Part shown: piece by piece, positions 1 through 11,470 of the stretch
Layout: every line of letters starts with the position of its first letter
How positions within the stretch are numbered: position 1 is the stretch's first letter
From: Berberis thunbergii
Taxonomy: Eukaryota > Streptophyta > Magnoliopsida > Ranunculales > Berberidaceae
Length of the DNA: 64,000 bases
Reading direction: 5' to 3'
NCBI GenBank assembly: GCA_003290165.1
Contig: QNQO01000802.1
Span: forward strand, 434,001-498,000
Notes under the pieces: generated by a model
Databases searched by the model: none
The model's input: only the letters and a program-made list of their open reading frames with translations
Told to the model about the DNA's origin: nothing
Position numbers and translations under genes: made by a program

Positions 1-1213
1 AGGCTCACAAATATGAGGATTAATCGGCTTTAATGATGTTGACTGTATTTTACTGCACCATGGAGAAAACAAACCGGAAGCGTATCTCCTGTATTAGTAA
101 ATATTTCCTACTCTCTGTTGGGTGTCCAGTAGCATCCAATTTCATTTCTTTATTTCTTTGAATCCGAAGAACAATTCTTGCATCTGTTAGAAGGTTGGGG
201 GTACTGGTGTAGTTGTAAAGATATCCATCTTTGAGATAATGTCTTGGTGCCTAAGTATTTCTCCCAACTATTTGATTACTCATTCATGTGAATGGTGCCG
301 TAATTTGTGCGTTGCCTGTCGGGAACTCACTCTCATCTCTTATATAGAGGAACCAAATTACCTCATTTAATCGTTTGATTTAGTGGAAGCTCTGGCATGC
401 TCCTATGTCAGAGATACATGTTATCCTCACCTGTGTGCTATTTGTAAATTTTTCGGATTAGTGCTATATTTGTATATTGGTAATGGTATTCCATTATCTG
501 CAGCTCCATCCCATTAAAAGGTACTTTTCCGGGGACCCAATACACTTTTCAGAAGCAGAAAACCTAATGGAATCAGTGTCACCTACCCTGTTCGATCGTT
601 TGCAGATCTGCACTAGCTGGCTACCATGTATGGTGCTATGTGAATCGAAATCATTCCAAAAATTTATAGCTTTTGTGGATGAGTTTCTCATTTAATTAGT
701 TAAGAAAAATGGTAGGGGCACCATGAAATTGATGAGATAATCGGAAGAGCTTGTGATTTCCTGTTTTATCTATATATTTCCCTTATTCAGAGTGTCAATA
801 TTAACATTTTCTTTCAAATGACAAATGTGCAATTTGCCACTGTAAATTATCTCTTTCTAAACTCAGTTCTTTTTCAAAGTAACTCTTCAAAAATCAAAAC
901 ACAATCTAGCCCATAACATGCCTAGTAATGAAATAAAAGTGCAAAAATATGACCTACCCTTGGCCCACCCCACCCTGCGCCTAAAAATCGCTTTACTACT
1001 TAGATCACTACCGTCACCCTCTACGGTTTCCACCTCCACCTTTAACACCACCTTTCCATATTGTCTGGGCCAGAAGTGAACTGAGCTCAAGCGAGTCTGC
1101 AGTTTGTTGTGACCCAACAATTTCAAGAATATCCCAAAGTTAGTTATTTCAGTTAGGATCCCCTGTCTCTGCAACTACTTCAAGAAACAGAACTCTCTGC
1201 TTCTCTATTTCTC
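1..1213 (+). repeat. Module A upstream block (segmental repeat)
   Basis: No gene. Positions 1-870 resemble the stretch downstream of the module genes at 2460-2800 and 42950-43260 (shared words such as 'catggagaaaacaaa' and 'cggctttaatgatg'). Positions 890-1213 resemble the upstream regions of the copies at 18590-19500 and 39100-39250 ('acacaatctagccca', 'ttagttatttcagtt'). This is host sequence duplicated together with the small-protein modules. Confidence 0.6.
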
Positions 1214-1220
1214 TATAAAA
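1214..1220 (+). promoter_or_regulatory. TATA box of micropeptide gene A
   Basis: TATAAAA lies 69 bp before the ATG at 1283, followed by a CT-rich leader. The same motif, leader and spacing recur before the copy at 41768, which supports a real core promoter rather than chance. Confidence 0.6.
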
Positions 1221-1282
1221 CAAAGTTCTCTCTCTCTCACACTCAAGACAGAGCAAGAAACAGAGCTCTCCCACCCTCTCTA

Positions 1283-1381
1283 ATGGCAGACCTTCTCAAC
1301 TTTGTCAATCTACTCCTCATTTTCTTGATTCTCTATGTGATTTTGTGGCTCTACTCCAATGGGTACTTCCCAATTCATTGA
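1283..1381 (+). CDS. Lineage-specific hydrophobic micropeptide A (32 aa)
   Basis: I recognise no family. The ORF encodes 32 residues: MADLLNF, a long run of Leu/Ile/Val/Phe, then the end WLYSNGYFPIH before TGA. It could be a single membrane anchor or an uncleaved signal peptide. The start is supported by a CT-rich leader ending 'ctctctaATGG', shared with the copies at 19553, 41768 and 43670, and by a TATA box 69 bp upstream. Against the 41768 copy I count 5 synonymous and 8 replacement differences, nearly all exchanges among hydrophobic residues, with no indel. This suggests, but does not prove, that membrane-segment character is retained. The C-terminal 'WLYxNGxxP' also occurs at the C-terminus of the glycoprotein at 43670, so this gene may be a shortened relative. 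It could instead be a non-functional leftover of that larger gene. Confidence 0.45.
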   Translation: MADLLNFVNLLLIFLILYVILWLYSNGYFPIH

Positions 1382-2967
1382 TGGGAATGGCTTGTTGAAG
1401 ATCACTAAAGAAATCGATGAGTCTTGGATGCCAATTCTGAAGGTGTTTTCTTAGTTGATCAATGTGGTTCTTCATATTAGCTTGTAATCTTTTGTTTTTC
1501 TTCTTCTTCTTCATCTTCTCCTCTACTTGTTACTCTGGATTACAGTGTAGACATTTGAGATTCTTTCTTCTGTGATGAGTTGATTCAGAGTGTAGAGAAG
1601 ACAATTGTACAAAGTGTTGATTGTAGAGATAGTTTGTATTGATTCAATCTTTGTTCATGTAGATCAAAAGCTTAATTCATAAATGGAACTCAGTCTTTCT
1701 TGTTCAATTTGTTTGTGTGATTTGGTTCTGAATGAAAAGGTGTCTGATGAAACTATGTGCGGATCATTTGAACATAGTTTGGCAAGCATGATTTTGACTA
1801 AACTGAAATTCCCTCGTTATGGTCTATGTATATCTTTTGTAGCAATTCTATGTTTTCTTGGAAAAACATGCTACATTTCGGCAGAGTTTGACCCCAGTTA
1901 GATCAAGAGAGGCAAATGCCAAAAAACCCTTTCCAGCACCCAAACTAATCAAACACACACGACTCATCATAGGTATAGCAACATTGATCAGCAAGCCAAC
2001 TAATAGTGCTTATGATGAGAGAAGCAAAATGTTTATCAAGTCATTAACATCTTAAAAAGTTTGACTTCAGACTTTCAATTGTCCTCTGATTAATCAAGGC
2101 AGATTGATGGATAAATTTATGTTTACTTTCTTTTAATCACACTGAATTTCAACACAAAGGACAATGTGCCGCCTTTCTTTAGCAATTAGACATGCATTTT
2201 CTTTTTAAATAAATAGCTACATTAAATGTTCCTGGATCGAACACATCTCGCCAGGCCACTACACCTAACAAATTGGTAAGAATCTCTTGGTTCTCTAAGA
2301 GAGAAACCACTCGATGGCCAAGCCCAGTATACTAAGGTACCACATTCTGAACACCAAATTTTTTACTACAATGGTAGAGTTATGGAACTCATCACATTCC
2401 TTAACGCATCCAAAGCAACTGTATGGGTGAAATTCAACAATTCTCGCTCTAGAGGTTCATCAACTTGAACGATGAATGGGCTTTAATGATGATGCATGTA
2501 ACTTTACCCCAAATTTTACGCTGCAATGTCTGGGATTCAGTACATGGAGAAAACAAATCTGAAAGGGTATCTCTTGCATGGGTAAATACTTTCTAGTTCC
2601 ATGCCACTCTCCTTTGAGTATCTAGTAGCACCCTATTTCATGATTCTTTGAATGTGAAATATAAGTAGCTCCCTAGAATTGTTGGAAATACAATGCTTGC
2701 TTCGGTTAAAAGAATCAGTACTGGTGTCTTTGAGATGTCTTTGGTGCAATTTGTGGAATTTTTCGGATTAGCATCATATTGCATATTGGTTAATTAATAC
2801 ACAATCTAGCTGAAAAATGTTACCATAGCGAAATCAAAGTGCAAAAAACATGTAGATTGCTCAATCCTCGGAAATGTACGATCACTCTTAGCAGCTTCTA
2901 GCTAACCTCCTTTGATGTTCACCTTGTTGGGTCAGAAGTAAACTAGGCCCAAGAAGAGTGTGCCAAC
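1382..2967 (+). repeat. Module A 3' region
   Basis: No convincing gene. It matches the downstream region of copy F (41867-43470) along most of its length, including the 'gattcagagtgtagagaag' stretch, the 'ctatgttttcttggaaaaac' stretch and the block around 2370-2600. Short ORFs here are not preserved between copies. Confidence 0.6.
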
Positions 2968-4267
2968 CAAGGATGCATCGACTCTTGAAAAACCTCCTAC
3001 ACGCGCTGGACATGTATTAGACACAAGGCCAGATCAAAATTCGTTGACCCGGTTGGACACGGCCTGGATACAGTCTCGACACAGTCCAGACCGAGTCAAA
3101 ATGCGTTGACTGAAAAATTTGCAATTAAAACATACTGCCCGATCCTTCCTCCCACACAGCGACAACACAGGAAAATCGAAAACCCTAACTCGCAAACCCT
3201 CTAAATCAGATCAATCGATCGATCGAGAGACGGAGGTAGAGAGAAGAGAAGTCAGAACAGAAAATCAATCGATCGATTTCGACAGAAGAGACTGAGGACT
3301 GAGGAGAAATCGGGTTCGACAAAGAGGGATAGATTCGACAGGATTTATGGCGTCCTCATCAACACCAGGTACCTTCGATCGATCGACTTGATCGATCGAT
3401 TTAGTTTGTTTTTTTTCCTGCTATTTCTCTGTTATTTTTTCCTGCGATTTCATCGATCGATCGATCTTCCTGAGATTGATTTTTGAGATCGATCGATTCA
3501 GAATCGATCGATCCTACGATTTCGTTTGTTTGTTTTTTTTTCCTGCGATTCCTTTTTTGCGATTTTGTATTTCGTTTCCTTTTTTCCTGCGATTCCTTTC
3601 TCTTCAATTATATATGAAAGCATGCACCTATTGGCTGGAAACTATTGGCTTACACCTATTTTTTGTTTTCCTGTTTTTTTGTTTCTTTCTCTGCATATAT
3701 ACGAAAGCATGCATGAAATACTTCAAATACCCCATATTGAGCTTGCACCTATTGGCTGAAACTTAATAAGAAATTAAAACTGGTTTTAGGCCAAGTAATT
3801 AGAGATGATCTTGGAAGCATGTGACAATTTAAGAAGACCAAGTGAAGGTGGGGAAAACCTTAGATGGAGATGTAACTTTTGTCAGAAAGAGTATACGGGA
3901 TTCGCTAGTAAATGAATAAGAAGAGATGTAGCCGCCTCGCTGGTGAGTTTTTGAAATTATCAATTTACATTTTATTTACATTATCAAGTTAATAAAATTA
4001 TATTGTTTATGTTTTATGAGTATGACTTGAGCAGTTGAGTTTGACTTTATAATGCATTTGTAAATTTAAATGAATGAATTTGAATGTTTTATTGATATGT
4101 TTGGATTGTTTATTATTAATTTATTTATGATTTTATGAGTTAAAAAAATATTAAAAATTAAGTTTGACCGTATCGTCGAGTCCTATTTTTTGAAAATTGT
4201 CGAATCGCCGTGTCGTATCCGTGTGCGAGTCCGAGTCCGAGTTCGAGTCTGAGTTCGTGCATCCTTG
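2968..4267 (+). mobile_element. hAT-superfamily DNA transposon derivative with BED-finger relic
   Basis: It starts CAAGGATGCATCGACTC and ends with the near inverted complement GTTCGTGCATCCTTG. It is flanked by a perfect 8-bp duplication GTGCCAAC (2960-2967 and 4268-4275). The paralogous site at about 43465 has one copy of that word and no insert. Inside, ATG at 3347 opens MASSSTP and runs into a GTACCT donor-like site. At 3865-3882 a frame reads W-R-C-N-F-C-Q-K-E, the start of a BED zinc finger typical of plant hAT transposases, soon closed by a stop. No DDE or hATC region is seen, so this is an internally deleted, non-autonomous element. Its GATC-rich leader (3210-3500) contains many 'atcgatcgat' repeats. 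Confidence 0.88.
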
Positions 4268-4376
4268 GTGCCAACCCTACCACTTCAAGAACTCAATCCA
4301 CCCAAAGTTAGTTATGTTCAGTTGAGATTCCCTCCCAAAGCCAAAACTGTTCAAACCAGAAACAGAGCTCTCTCTC

Positions 4377-4385
4377 TATATAAAA
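4377..4385 (+). promoter_or_regulatory. TATA box of module B glycoprotein copy
   Basis: TATATAAAA sits in a CT-rich leader, about 60 bp before ATG 4440 and 110 bp before ATG 4488. The equivalent motifs at 43572 and 43593 precede the intact copy. Confidence 0.5.
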
Positions 4386-4487
4386 CAGAGCCCACTCTCT
4401 GTATCTCTCTATTTCACTCTCTGAAAAACAGAGCAAGAATGGATTTTTATCTCATCCCATTACCAAAACAAGCTCTGCCTTCCTCAC

Positions 4488-4890
4488 ATGCTCTATCTCC
4501 TCCTCCTCACCACCACCACCACTCACCATCCGATCACCAACAATTCAACTCTCAACTACACCATCAATGGTGACACAATCACTTCCTCTGACTCCTTCAT
4601 CAATGGGTCTTTTGCAGCTCATTTAATCCAATCATCAACACCGAATAACCTAGCTGTTTCTGGATATAGGTCGTCTTCTCCGCCCATTTCAGTTGAACAG
4701 ATGAATAGAAATGGCGATCGGTCTGGACAAGTCTTATGCACATGAACTAAGTAAAGAGTTTGCGGTGGGTTTCTGCTAGTTTCTGTTTTTTTGTCTAAAG
4801 ATCAATTGGTTTTACCCGAACGCGGTCGTTTTCTTGATTGTTTCTGTGGTTTTCTGGCTCTACATCAATGGGTTTTGCCCATTTCATTGA
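4488..4890 (+). pseudogene. Broken copy of the sequon-rich small membrane protein (module B)
   Basis: The reading frame from 4488 gives a Leu-rich start, a Thr/His run and then 'PITNNSTLNYTINGDTI', which is almost identical to residues 28-44 of the intact protein at 43670. It runs on through 'SSPPISVEQMNRNGD'. Just after that a 2-bp difference ('gatcggtctgg' against 'gatccgggtctgg') shifts the frame, and this frame ends at 4745. The rest of the homology continues in another frame to about 4890 ('VVFWLYING' near 4853), with a further stop in the first membrane segment. The N-terminus also differs from the intact copy: the first residues are missing and ATG 4440 is out of frame with the conserved part. 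This is a decayed paralogue; a truncated secreted product of 85 residues is still formally possible. Confidence 0.7.
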
Positions 4891-5484
4891 GGGGGCTTGT
4901 GAAAGATAGCTAAAGAGATCGATCAATGAGTCTTATTTCGATGACTATTCTGAAGGTGGTTTCTTGATTGATCAATGGGTTCTTTAGCTTACTTGTAAGC
5001 TCTTCTTCTGCTTCTTCTGTAAACATTTGAGGTCCTTTTCTTTCATTCACTAGTTGATGCAGAGTGTAGAGAAGATCAACTGTACAAAGTGTTGGTGTAG
5101 AGATAGTTTCTGTTGATTCAATCGTCGTTCATGTAAAACAAAGCTTTGGAAATGGATCTTAGTCTTTCTTGCATGTTCATTTTGTTTTCTGTGATTTAGT
5201 TCTGAATGAAAAGGTGTTTGATGAAATTATGTGCAGGTTCATATGAACATAGTTTGGCTAGCATGAATTCTACTAAACTGTACGAAACCATTCAGAAGTT
5301 ACGACTTAAAAAGTTCAAATTTTTTGTTGAGTTTAGATACTCATTATGGTCTGTCGTTTGCAGTGATTCATTATCTTACTGCCATTTGCTGCCTATATTT
5401 CTGGAGAAAACATGCCACATTTTGCAGAAAACACAGAACACCAAATGATTCAAAGCAACTTTGTGAGTGAAATTCAACAATACC
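4891..5484 (+). repeat. Module B 3' region interrupted by LTR element 1
   Basis: It matches 44129-44960 downstream of the intact gene ('gatgcagagtgtagagaag', 'tatttctggagaaaacatg'). The homology stops at 5484, where the 5' LTR begins, and resumes at 15184 after the 3' LTR. No gene is seen. Confidence 0.6.
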
Positions 5485-6158
5485 TAATGATGGACCAAAA
5501 CGGTCACGACCTTGAGTCATACACATGTCATGATGATCTCGAGGAAATATAAGCCTTAGCGTCAGTCCAACACTGATCCAGCCCAAGTGGTTCTAAGCTC
5601 GCCCAATGCAGTCCGCCAAATGGACCCGAACTCTTACAGCTCGCTAAGCCCATGCGTCTCACAACTGTTCTCAATGCCCGTATGCCATGCTAAGACAAGT
5701 ATCTCAATAATCAGATTCTGAAAGGCATTTACAGCAGCTCTCCGCTTCCAACTAGAAGCAAATACCAGAATATCACACAGAAAAACTTCCCCTTGCGAAT
5801 TACTCTCTCATTGGGAACTATCTGTCACGTATCTTGGAGCACAAAGCTAACAGGAAATTTCCCTCTATAGCACAACTCATAATTAGATAAGGATCTTCAC
5901 AAAGATCTCATTTTTAAACTACGTCATCGATGGGCTGGTTGAACTAGAACTCCTACATAAGACATGAGGTTGGTAAGCTAAGGCATGCTACAAATTACTT
6001 GTTTACAACATTACACCTTCCTCAGATCCCTGTCTGACTTTAGCATCAGAGTGTCATTGGCCACCACAACGGTGGTCTGTGGCTCACGTGTGTTCCTTGT
6101 GCAAGTCAACAGGTTTGCAGGTCAAGGTCAAAGCAGGGAGCGAAAAACGACTACATCA
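5485..6158 (+). repeat. 5' LTR of element 1
   Basis: 674 bp, from TAATGATGGACC (an original TG start, judging from the 3' LTR) to ...ctacatca. It is about 260 bp longer than the 3' LTR, which has lost a block corresponding to about 5565-5860. Confidence 0.85.
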
Positions 6159-6161
6159 ATT

Positions 6162-6179
6162 TGGCGCCGTCCGTGGGGA
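6162..6179 (+). other. Primer-binding site of element 1
   Basis: TGGCGCCGTCCGTGGGGA begins 3 bp after the LTR end. TGGCGCC is the complement of a tRNA 3' end (tRNA-Asp type) and is the usual primer site of plant Tat and Athila elements. Confidence 0.75.
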
Positions 6180-6232
6180 CGACAAAGTTCTTAACTTTTC
6201 ATTAGCATCATCTCCCTTCGAAATACAGAGAA

Positions 6233-7390
6233 ATGGTGACCACTAGATCATGCAACAATGGAGAATAAGGGGACAAGTCAAACGCTCAGACTGGCGTTAT
6301 ACTGCCGCTTTCAGAGGTGCCGGTTACACATGGGCAGCAGACTCACACCCCCGCGCCAACAAAACAATGACGGACCCCGTGATAGATTTCTGTCATCTCA
6401 AATACAACAAATCGCCATAGTGGTGGAGGCTCTCATACAACAAAAACCTTTCACCGCTAATGGAGATCAGGAGCAACACAGGCCTCCGTCTCCGGAGGAC
6501 GACAGAGAGCAAGCGCGGGAGAGTCAAGCCTCTGCTAGTTCTCACTGGACTAGGAAAGGTGCATGGTTAACGCAAAACCGACCGCCAGGGCATATATGCT
6601 CAGCCCTCAGAACCTCGTATGTAAAAGGGCATACGACCTAGACGTGCTATACCGTCTCTCAGTTCCACCATTCATGGATCGTATTATGAATGAGACCCTT
6701 CCAAAGAAGTTCATGCCTCAGAAGCTCGACTTCTACGACGGGGCCACTGACCCATTCGACCACACTGCGCCATTACCAGCATGTAATGGCCCTCAAAGAA
6801 GGATCTGAGTCGGTGATGTCTAGAAAAATTTTTCTACTAGCCTGAAGAAATCAGTACTAACGTAGTTTCACAACCTCCATCGAGGTCGATCGACTCCTTC
6901 AAGACGATGGCGAAGGAGTTCCTGACACATTTTTTCTAAAGTCAGCATCTTCGTAAAGGCCCACACTACATACTCTCTAAAACAGAGATCCAATGAGACA
7001 CTCAGAGAGTATGTCACACGCGTTCAACAATAATCTGACACTCATTGACGGTTTACAACAGACACAACTCGTGACGGTCTTCACTGCGGGCCTAAAAGAG
7101 GGAAAGGCTCTATGAAGACCTCACCTTGGGAAATCCCTTTGGACATGCGGAGCTCCTCAAGAGCTCAAAGGTACACACCTTATAAGAGTTGATGATCGTT
7201 AAGAGAAAAACAGAAGGTGAGATAAGCCATCCGCTCCTAAGGATGGAAATGAGGGAAGGAGACGTGAGGATGAAGAAAGGAGCAAGCGAAAGCTTAATGA
7301 CAACAGTTAGACCCCTGGTCAGGCCCGAGCCATAGAAAACATCCAACTACGTTGGATCCAGAGCGTGACCCCCTCAATTCTATCCCTGTC
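6233..7390 (+). pseudogene. gag relic of LTR element 1
   Basis: ATG at 6233 reads MVTTRSCNNGE and then stops. Fragments in shifting frames continue the polyprotein. The best piece (6563-6808) reads 'PKKFMPQKLDFYDGATDP', equivalent to 'PKKLIPPKFEVYDGTTDP' in the gag of element 2. Further downstream 'LRKGPHYILSKTEI' and other scraps match the same gag. The family's product is the particle-forming Gag protein. Several stops and frameshifts make this copy non-coding. Confidence 0.75.
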
Positions 7391-7835
7391 AGATGTTTCT
7401 GAATTCCATGAAAAACTGGGAAGATCTAAAGTGGCCCCCAAGTAGTACGGAGACCCTCAAAGCGTGACAACAACAAGTATTGCGTACAGCAAGAGGGTGG
7501 CCAATGTACCAAATGACTGCAAGAGTTCTGAGGTATGAGATTGAGTACTAGATCACAAGGGCAAGCTAAAGGAATTCTTGAGCTTGAGAAACGACCAAAC
7601 GATCCAGGGACGGGTGGAGTATAGTCAAGGAAATAGAGAAAGAGACTACGGGCATAATCTATGTTCTTCATGGGTCAAACGAACCAAAGACTAGTCGAAC
7701 AAATCCGCAAGCGACTCTACTGGAGATGCAGACACATCCGCAGATGAGGATAGACGTGTTTGTTACTCGAGGGCAAAGCCCTATTCCCACCTAACCTTTA
7801 TAGACAAGGACTCGAAAGAATTTCAGAGCACTGCA

Positions 7836-8151
7836 CAATGACGCCCTAGTCATCTCGATTTCCATTGCAAAGTGGAAGGTAAAGAAAGCTCTAGTGGACA
7901 CAGGAGCTCACTCAACGTCCTGTTCTACAATGCATTCCGCAGTATGGACCTCAAGGAGGAGTAAACATGGTCTCAGACTACCCATGATTGAATTCAACAG
8001 GGAAAAATGCTTCCCAATCGAGAAGATAAGGTTAGCAGGCAGGGGAACCGCAACCGAGAAAGATCATGTTTCTGGACTTCATGGTATAAACGCATCGTCT
8101 ACCTATAACATTATCTTGGGAAGACCATGGCTCTACCAGATGAAGCAGTAA
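7836..8151 (+). pseudogene. Retropepsin-like aspartic protease relic of element 1
   Basis: The frame reads 'HNDALVISISIAKWKVKKA', then the catalytic-type motif 'LVDTGAHS' (normally D-T/N-G-S/A), then a region of low similarity, and ends with 'STYNIILGRPWL', a strongly conserved block of Ty3/gypsy proteases of the Tat/Athila group. It would cleave the Gag-Pol polyprotein. The middle part looks frame-shifted (the conserved stretch after DTG is scrambled into 'CSTMHSAVW'). No polymerase follows: after 8151 the sequence runs into stops without any RT motif. Confidence 0.75.
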
Positions 8152-9667
8152 TCCTCCACCTTTCACTAGTGCGTTAAGTACATATTAACCACTCTGGAGG
8201 AACAATATGTGGAAACCAACCTACGACATGAGGTTGCCATTATGCTGCACTGAAGCAAATAGAATGTTCCCAGATCCAACTGGATCCCACAGTGCATCTG
8301 AACCAGAGCCAGGCTATGGTGACTGCACTCCACTCACACAAGATCTTAACTGCGGTGGTTCACTTCAGAGGAATGGGACAATCAAGCAGTGAGGAGCTGT
8401 CTGCTCTTCAACTCAGCAAACGTATAGATCAATGCAAACGGAGTACAACCCCCGACATTCCGTCGGTGCGAAAGACTAACTCCCCACAAGGTTTACTCTT
8501 TAGTAGCCTCCGTAACATCAACAAAACTCAATTAGTCTTCTGAGAGTATCAACGATCCAACAAGAGCCATCCGAATTCACTTCAGGGCCAAGATCAACTT
8601 CTCTCCCTCAATAGTTAGTCTATTTCATTTGTTTTCTTCTTTCCATAGTCAATGCAGAGTTTTAATTCTTAAAAGTTTATTGATTTGCAATCATTTAAGA
8701 AATAAAGAAAGAATTATACAAACACACAGGTGGATACAAAAGACTACATTTAAGAAAGAACTATGTAATACTCTATTGATTACTGAAAAGAGTAACAACG
8801 GGGGCCTAGAGGTGGATACAAAACACTACATACTACAAACATCTAAATCATTGCGACATAAAGTAAGACTTGATTAACAGTCTGACGTCAAAAAGAGAAA
8901 ATGTACCAAAAGTGGCAATGCGAACATCTCTGATGCGTGCTATCTGCGAATAGCAGCAAAGTTCTGCAGACACAACCCTCAAAATATGGTCTGAGGTGGT
9001 ACAAATCGGCAAGTTGGGCCCGTGACAAAGCCACAACAAGATATCGACCAACTCACACACTCGATCCGATCGACCGGTGAACTTGGGACAGGTATCAGGT
9101 TGACACAATCGAGTGCACCTTCCGCTACAGGATAAGAGGGCGTCCAAGAAGTCAATGGCCCTAATCTAGTGGATCTGTCCAATCTCTCCGTCCAGATCCC
9201 GAATTCCAGTGCAGCGATACAATGGGTTAATCGAGAAGTGGTAGAGGCAACCACTCCGAAGTTGGGCGCTAGTGTTATCTCTAGATTAACGCTCTAGAGC
9301 AAGTGGCAAGGCACCAGCACATAAATGAAAAACTCTCCCCTTGGAAGGGAGTGCGCACTTCTTCTCTGCAATATGAGAAAGGAATTACGAAATCTCAGAT
9401 AATCAACTACGCGCCCACCCAAAACAGGTGACCACGCATAACAACGATTATCATCGTGCCCGATTGGTACAAATGTCAGAACATTCGAAGACTCCAATGA
9501 TGGAGATATCCTTTCAACCTATGGAAAATCCAAAGCATTCTCTCAAGCAAGAACGTTACAGGAGATACATTTTGCAGAAGATAGTGTCCTACAACGATTG
9601 AGAAACACCATTATATAGACATAATGGTTCACCAAACGAGCGCTTCAGCATTAACTGTCAGCATTAA
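8152..9667 (+). other. Element 1 interior without recognisable coding sequence
   Basis: RT, RNase H and integrase would lie here in an autonomous element. I find no YxDD, DDE or chromodomain motif in any frame, only short stop-ridden ORFs. It is best read as replaced or deleted pol sequence of the non-autonomous element. Confidence 0.5.
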
Positions 9668-10207
9668 TGTGGAGACTCTTGTGTGGGGCGACTTGAGGGG
9701 GAGGGTGAGGGTTGGAGCCCAATAGGCCTAGGCCCAAGAGGGTTGGCAAGCTACAAAGGGGAGATAGTCTCACATCGCCTAGGTGTGGAAGAGGGATGTG
9801 TTTATCATGTGCGAGGTTGAATCCCCATAGTAGAGCCTTTTTAAAGCCGGTTGGGCCTAGAGCGGACAATATTGTACTGTGCGGATCGGGTCGTTACAGA
9901 TATGTATCAGAGCCTAACCCAGTCGAAGTGTGTCAAGTGAACGTTGGGGCCCCAAGGAGGGTGATCGTGGAGATCCTTGTGTGGGCGAACCTTGAGGGGG
10001 AGGGGTGAGGGTTGGAGCCCAATAAGCCCAGACCCAAGAGGGTTGGCAAGGCTACAAAGGGGGAGATAGTCCCACATCACCTGGATGTGGAAGAGGAATG
10101 TGCATATATTGTGAGGTTGAATCCCATAGTACGAGACATTTTAAAGCTGTGCAGGCCAGTTGGGCCTAGAGCGGACAATATCGTACTGCGCGGATCGGGT
10201 CATTACA
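9668..10207 (+). mobile_element. TRIM (miniature LTR retrotransposon) nested in element 1
   Basis: Two direct LTRs, 9668-9898 (231 bp) and 9966-10207 (242 bp), share most of their sequence (for example 'gggttggagcccaata' and 'gggcctagagcggacaat'). Right after the first LTR, 9903-9914 reads TGTATCAGAGCC, close to the initiator-Met tRNA primer site TGGTATCAGAGC. 'ccccaaggagggtg' before the second LTR could be the polypurine tract. The interior is only about 67 bp and cannot encode protein. The word ATTAA lies on both sides, though one base out of register on the right, so the duplication is tentative. The same LTR family occurs inverted at 39254. Confidence 0.8.
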
Positions 10208-10306
10208 TATTAAATACCGTATGGGAAACGAGGAACGATGGTTCCCAAGAAAACTGCACAAACCATGTTCATTTAATTAGTGTGTTGCAAGCAACCCCAT
10301 CAATTA

Positions 10307-10560
10307 AGGGGGAGTGATTGATACCCAACCGTCTTGCAGTCTATGCCGTATACGTGCTACCATACAATCTACGTCGTACGCGTAGCGTATTTTGTGCAAG
10401 AACCCTAGCTCTCCCTGCGTTGGCCCATGGGCTCGGCCTACAATTCAAACAGTATTCTACCACATGCCTGACACGAGCATAAAAATCCTAGTCAATTCTG
10501 ACACACGAATCATACTTGCAGATCACCAGTTGATTTAAGGTACTCTTGTTTTTTCAAAAA
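10307..10560 (+). mobile_element. 3' end fragment of another LTR element
   Basis: A purine tract 'aagggggagt' is followed by 'tgattgatacccaacc', which looks like the polypurine tract and start of a 3' LTR. It is not the LTR of element 1, so it is probably a truncated nested insertion. No matching 5' end is visible. Confidence 0.4.
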
Positions 10561-10724
10561 AAATTTTGTCTGCATAATGCACTATGCACTATGGCCCGTG
10601 GACATAGGTTTGCACGCCCTCAGCAGGCATTGCCTTTACCTAACCAGATAAGCTTAGTCAGCCTCGGCTGATGACGATGCCTTTTGGTTCATTCTGACAC
10701 CTAGTCCGCCTAGCGCGGATCCCA

Positions 10725-11470
10725 ATGGTTTAGGAAGTGGGAGTCTAATCAGCGTTATCACGCTTGATGGCGACAACTTGCCAGGGACCATTACCCTTTT
10801 GTAGACAATGGTCGCTGAACCCCGATTAGGTAAGCCTAGCTAGTGACGACTGGCAACGACAACTTTTGTCAAAGCCCATACCTGTAGCCCTACTGCGCAA
10901 ATGTAGATGGTTTGGAAGGCGAGAGCCTAATCTGTCCCGAACTATTTCGATGGCTCGCCGCGGGACCACTATGGTTTAGAAGATGGGAGTCTAGTCAGTC
11001 CCGAACTAATCCAACGGCTTTGCCACTGGACCACTGCTCTTCAGCATGGCCGTCAAAAACCCCCAAATTTGTAGCTCGATGCGCACGGGTGTAGATGATT
11101 TGGAAGGTGGGAGCCTAGTCAGTCTTGAATCGATTCCGATGGCTTGCCACGGGATCACTATTTTTCAGCCTGGTCGTCGAATCCCCTCATCTCAAACTTG
11201 TAGCCCCCACTGCGTGAGTATAGATGGTTTGAAAGGTGGGAGACTAGTTAGTCCCTAATTGATGTCGATGGTTTACCACGAGACAACTGCTTTTCAGCCT
11301 GGTCGCCATATCCCCTCACCTCGAACTTGTAGCCCCCACTGCGTGAGTATAGATGGTTTGAAAGGTGGGAGACTAGTCAGTCTCTGACTGATCGACAGCT
11401 CCCCACGGACCACTGCTCTTTAAGTCCATTATGTTCGGCCATAGATGGTTCAGAAGGTGGGAACACTAGG
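10725..11470 (+). repeat. About 130-bp tandem repeats in the 3' region of element 1
   Basis: A degenerate unit starting 'tagatggtttgaaaggtggg' recurs at about 10727, 10905, 10971, 11091, 11221, 11350 and 11440. The three best copies are spaced 130 and 129 bp. Each contains 'ctagtcagtc' and a 'ggaccactgctcttcagc' stretch. Tandem repeats between the coding region and the 3' LTR are characteristic of Tat and Ogre elements. Confidence 0.75.

Noticed and set aside
3180..3520. Dense 'atcgatcgat' words as a regulatory or replication signal
   Set aside because: They lie within the leader and first intron of the hAT element and are explained as simple-sequence expansion there.
8848..9254. Two overlapping minus-strand ORFs of 91-99 aa inside element 1
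   Set aside because: No similarity to any retroelement protein and no match in element 2; likely chance frames in the region that replaced pol.
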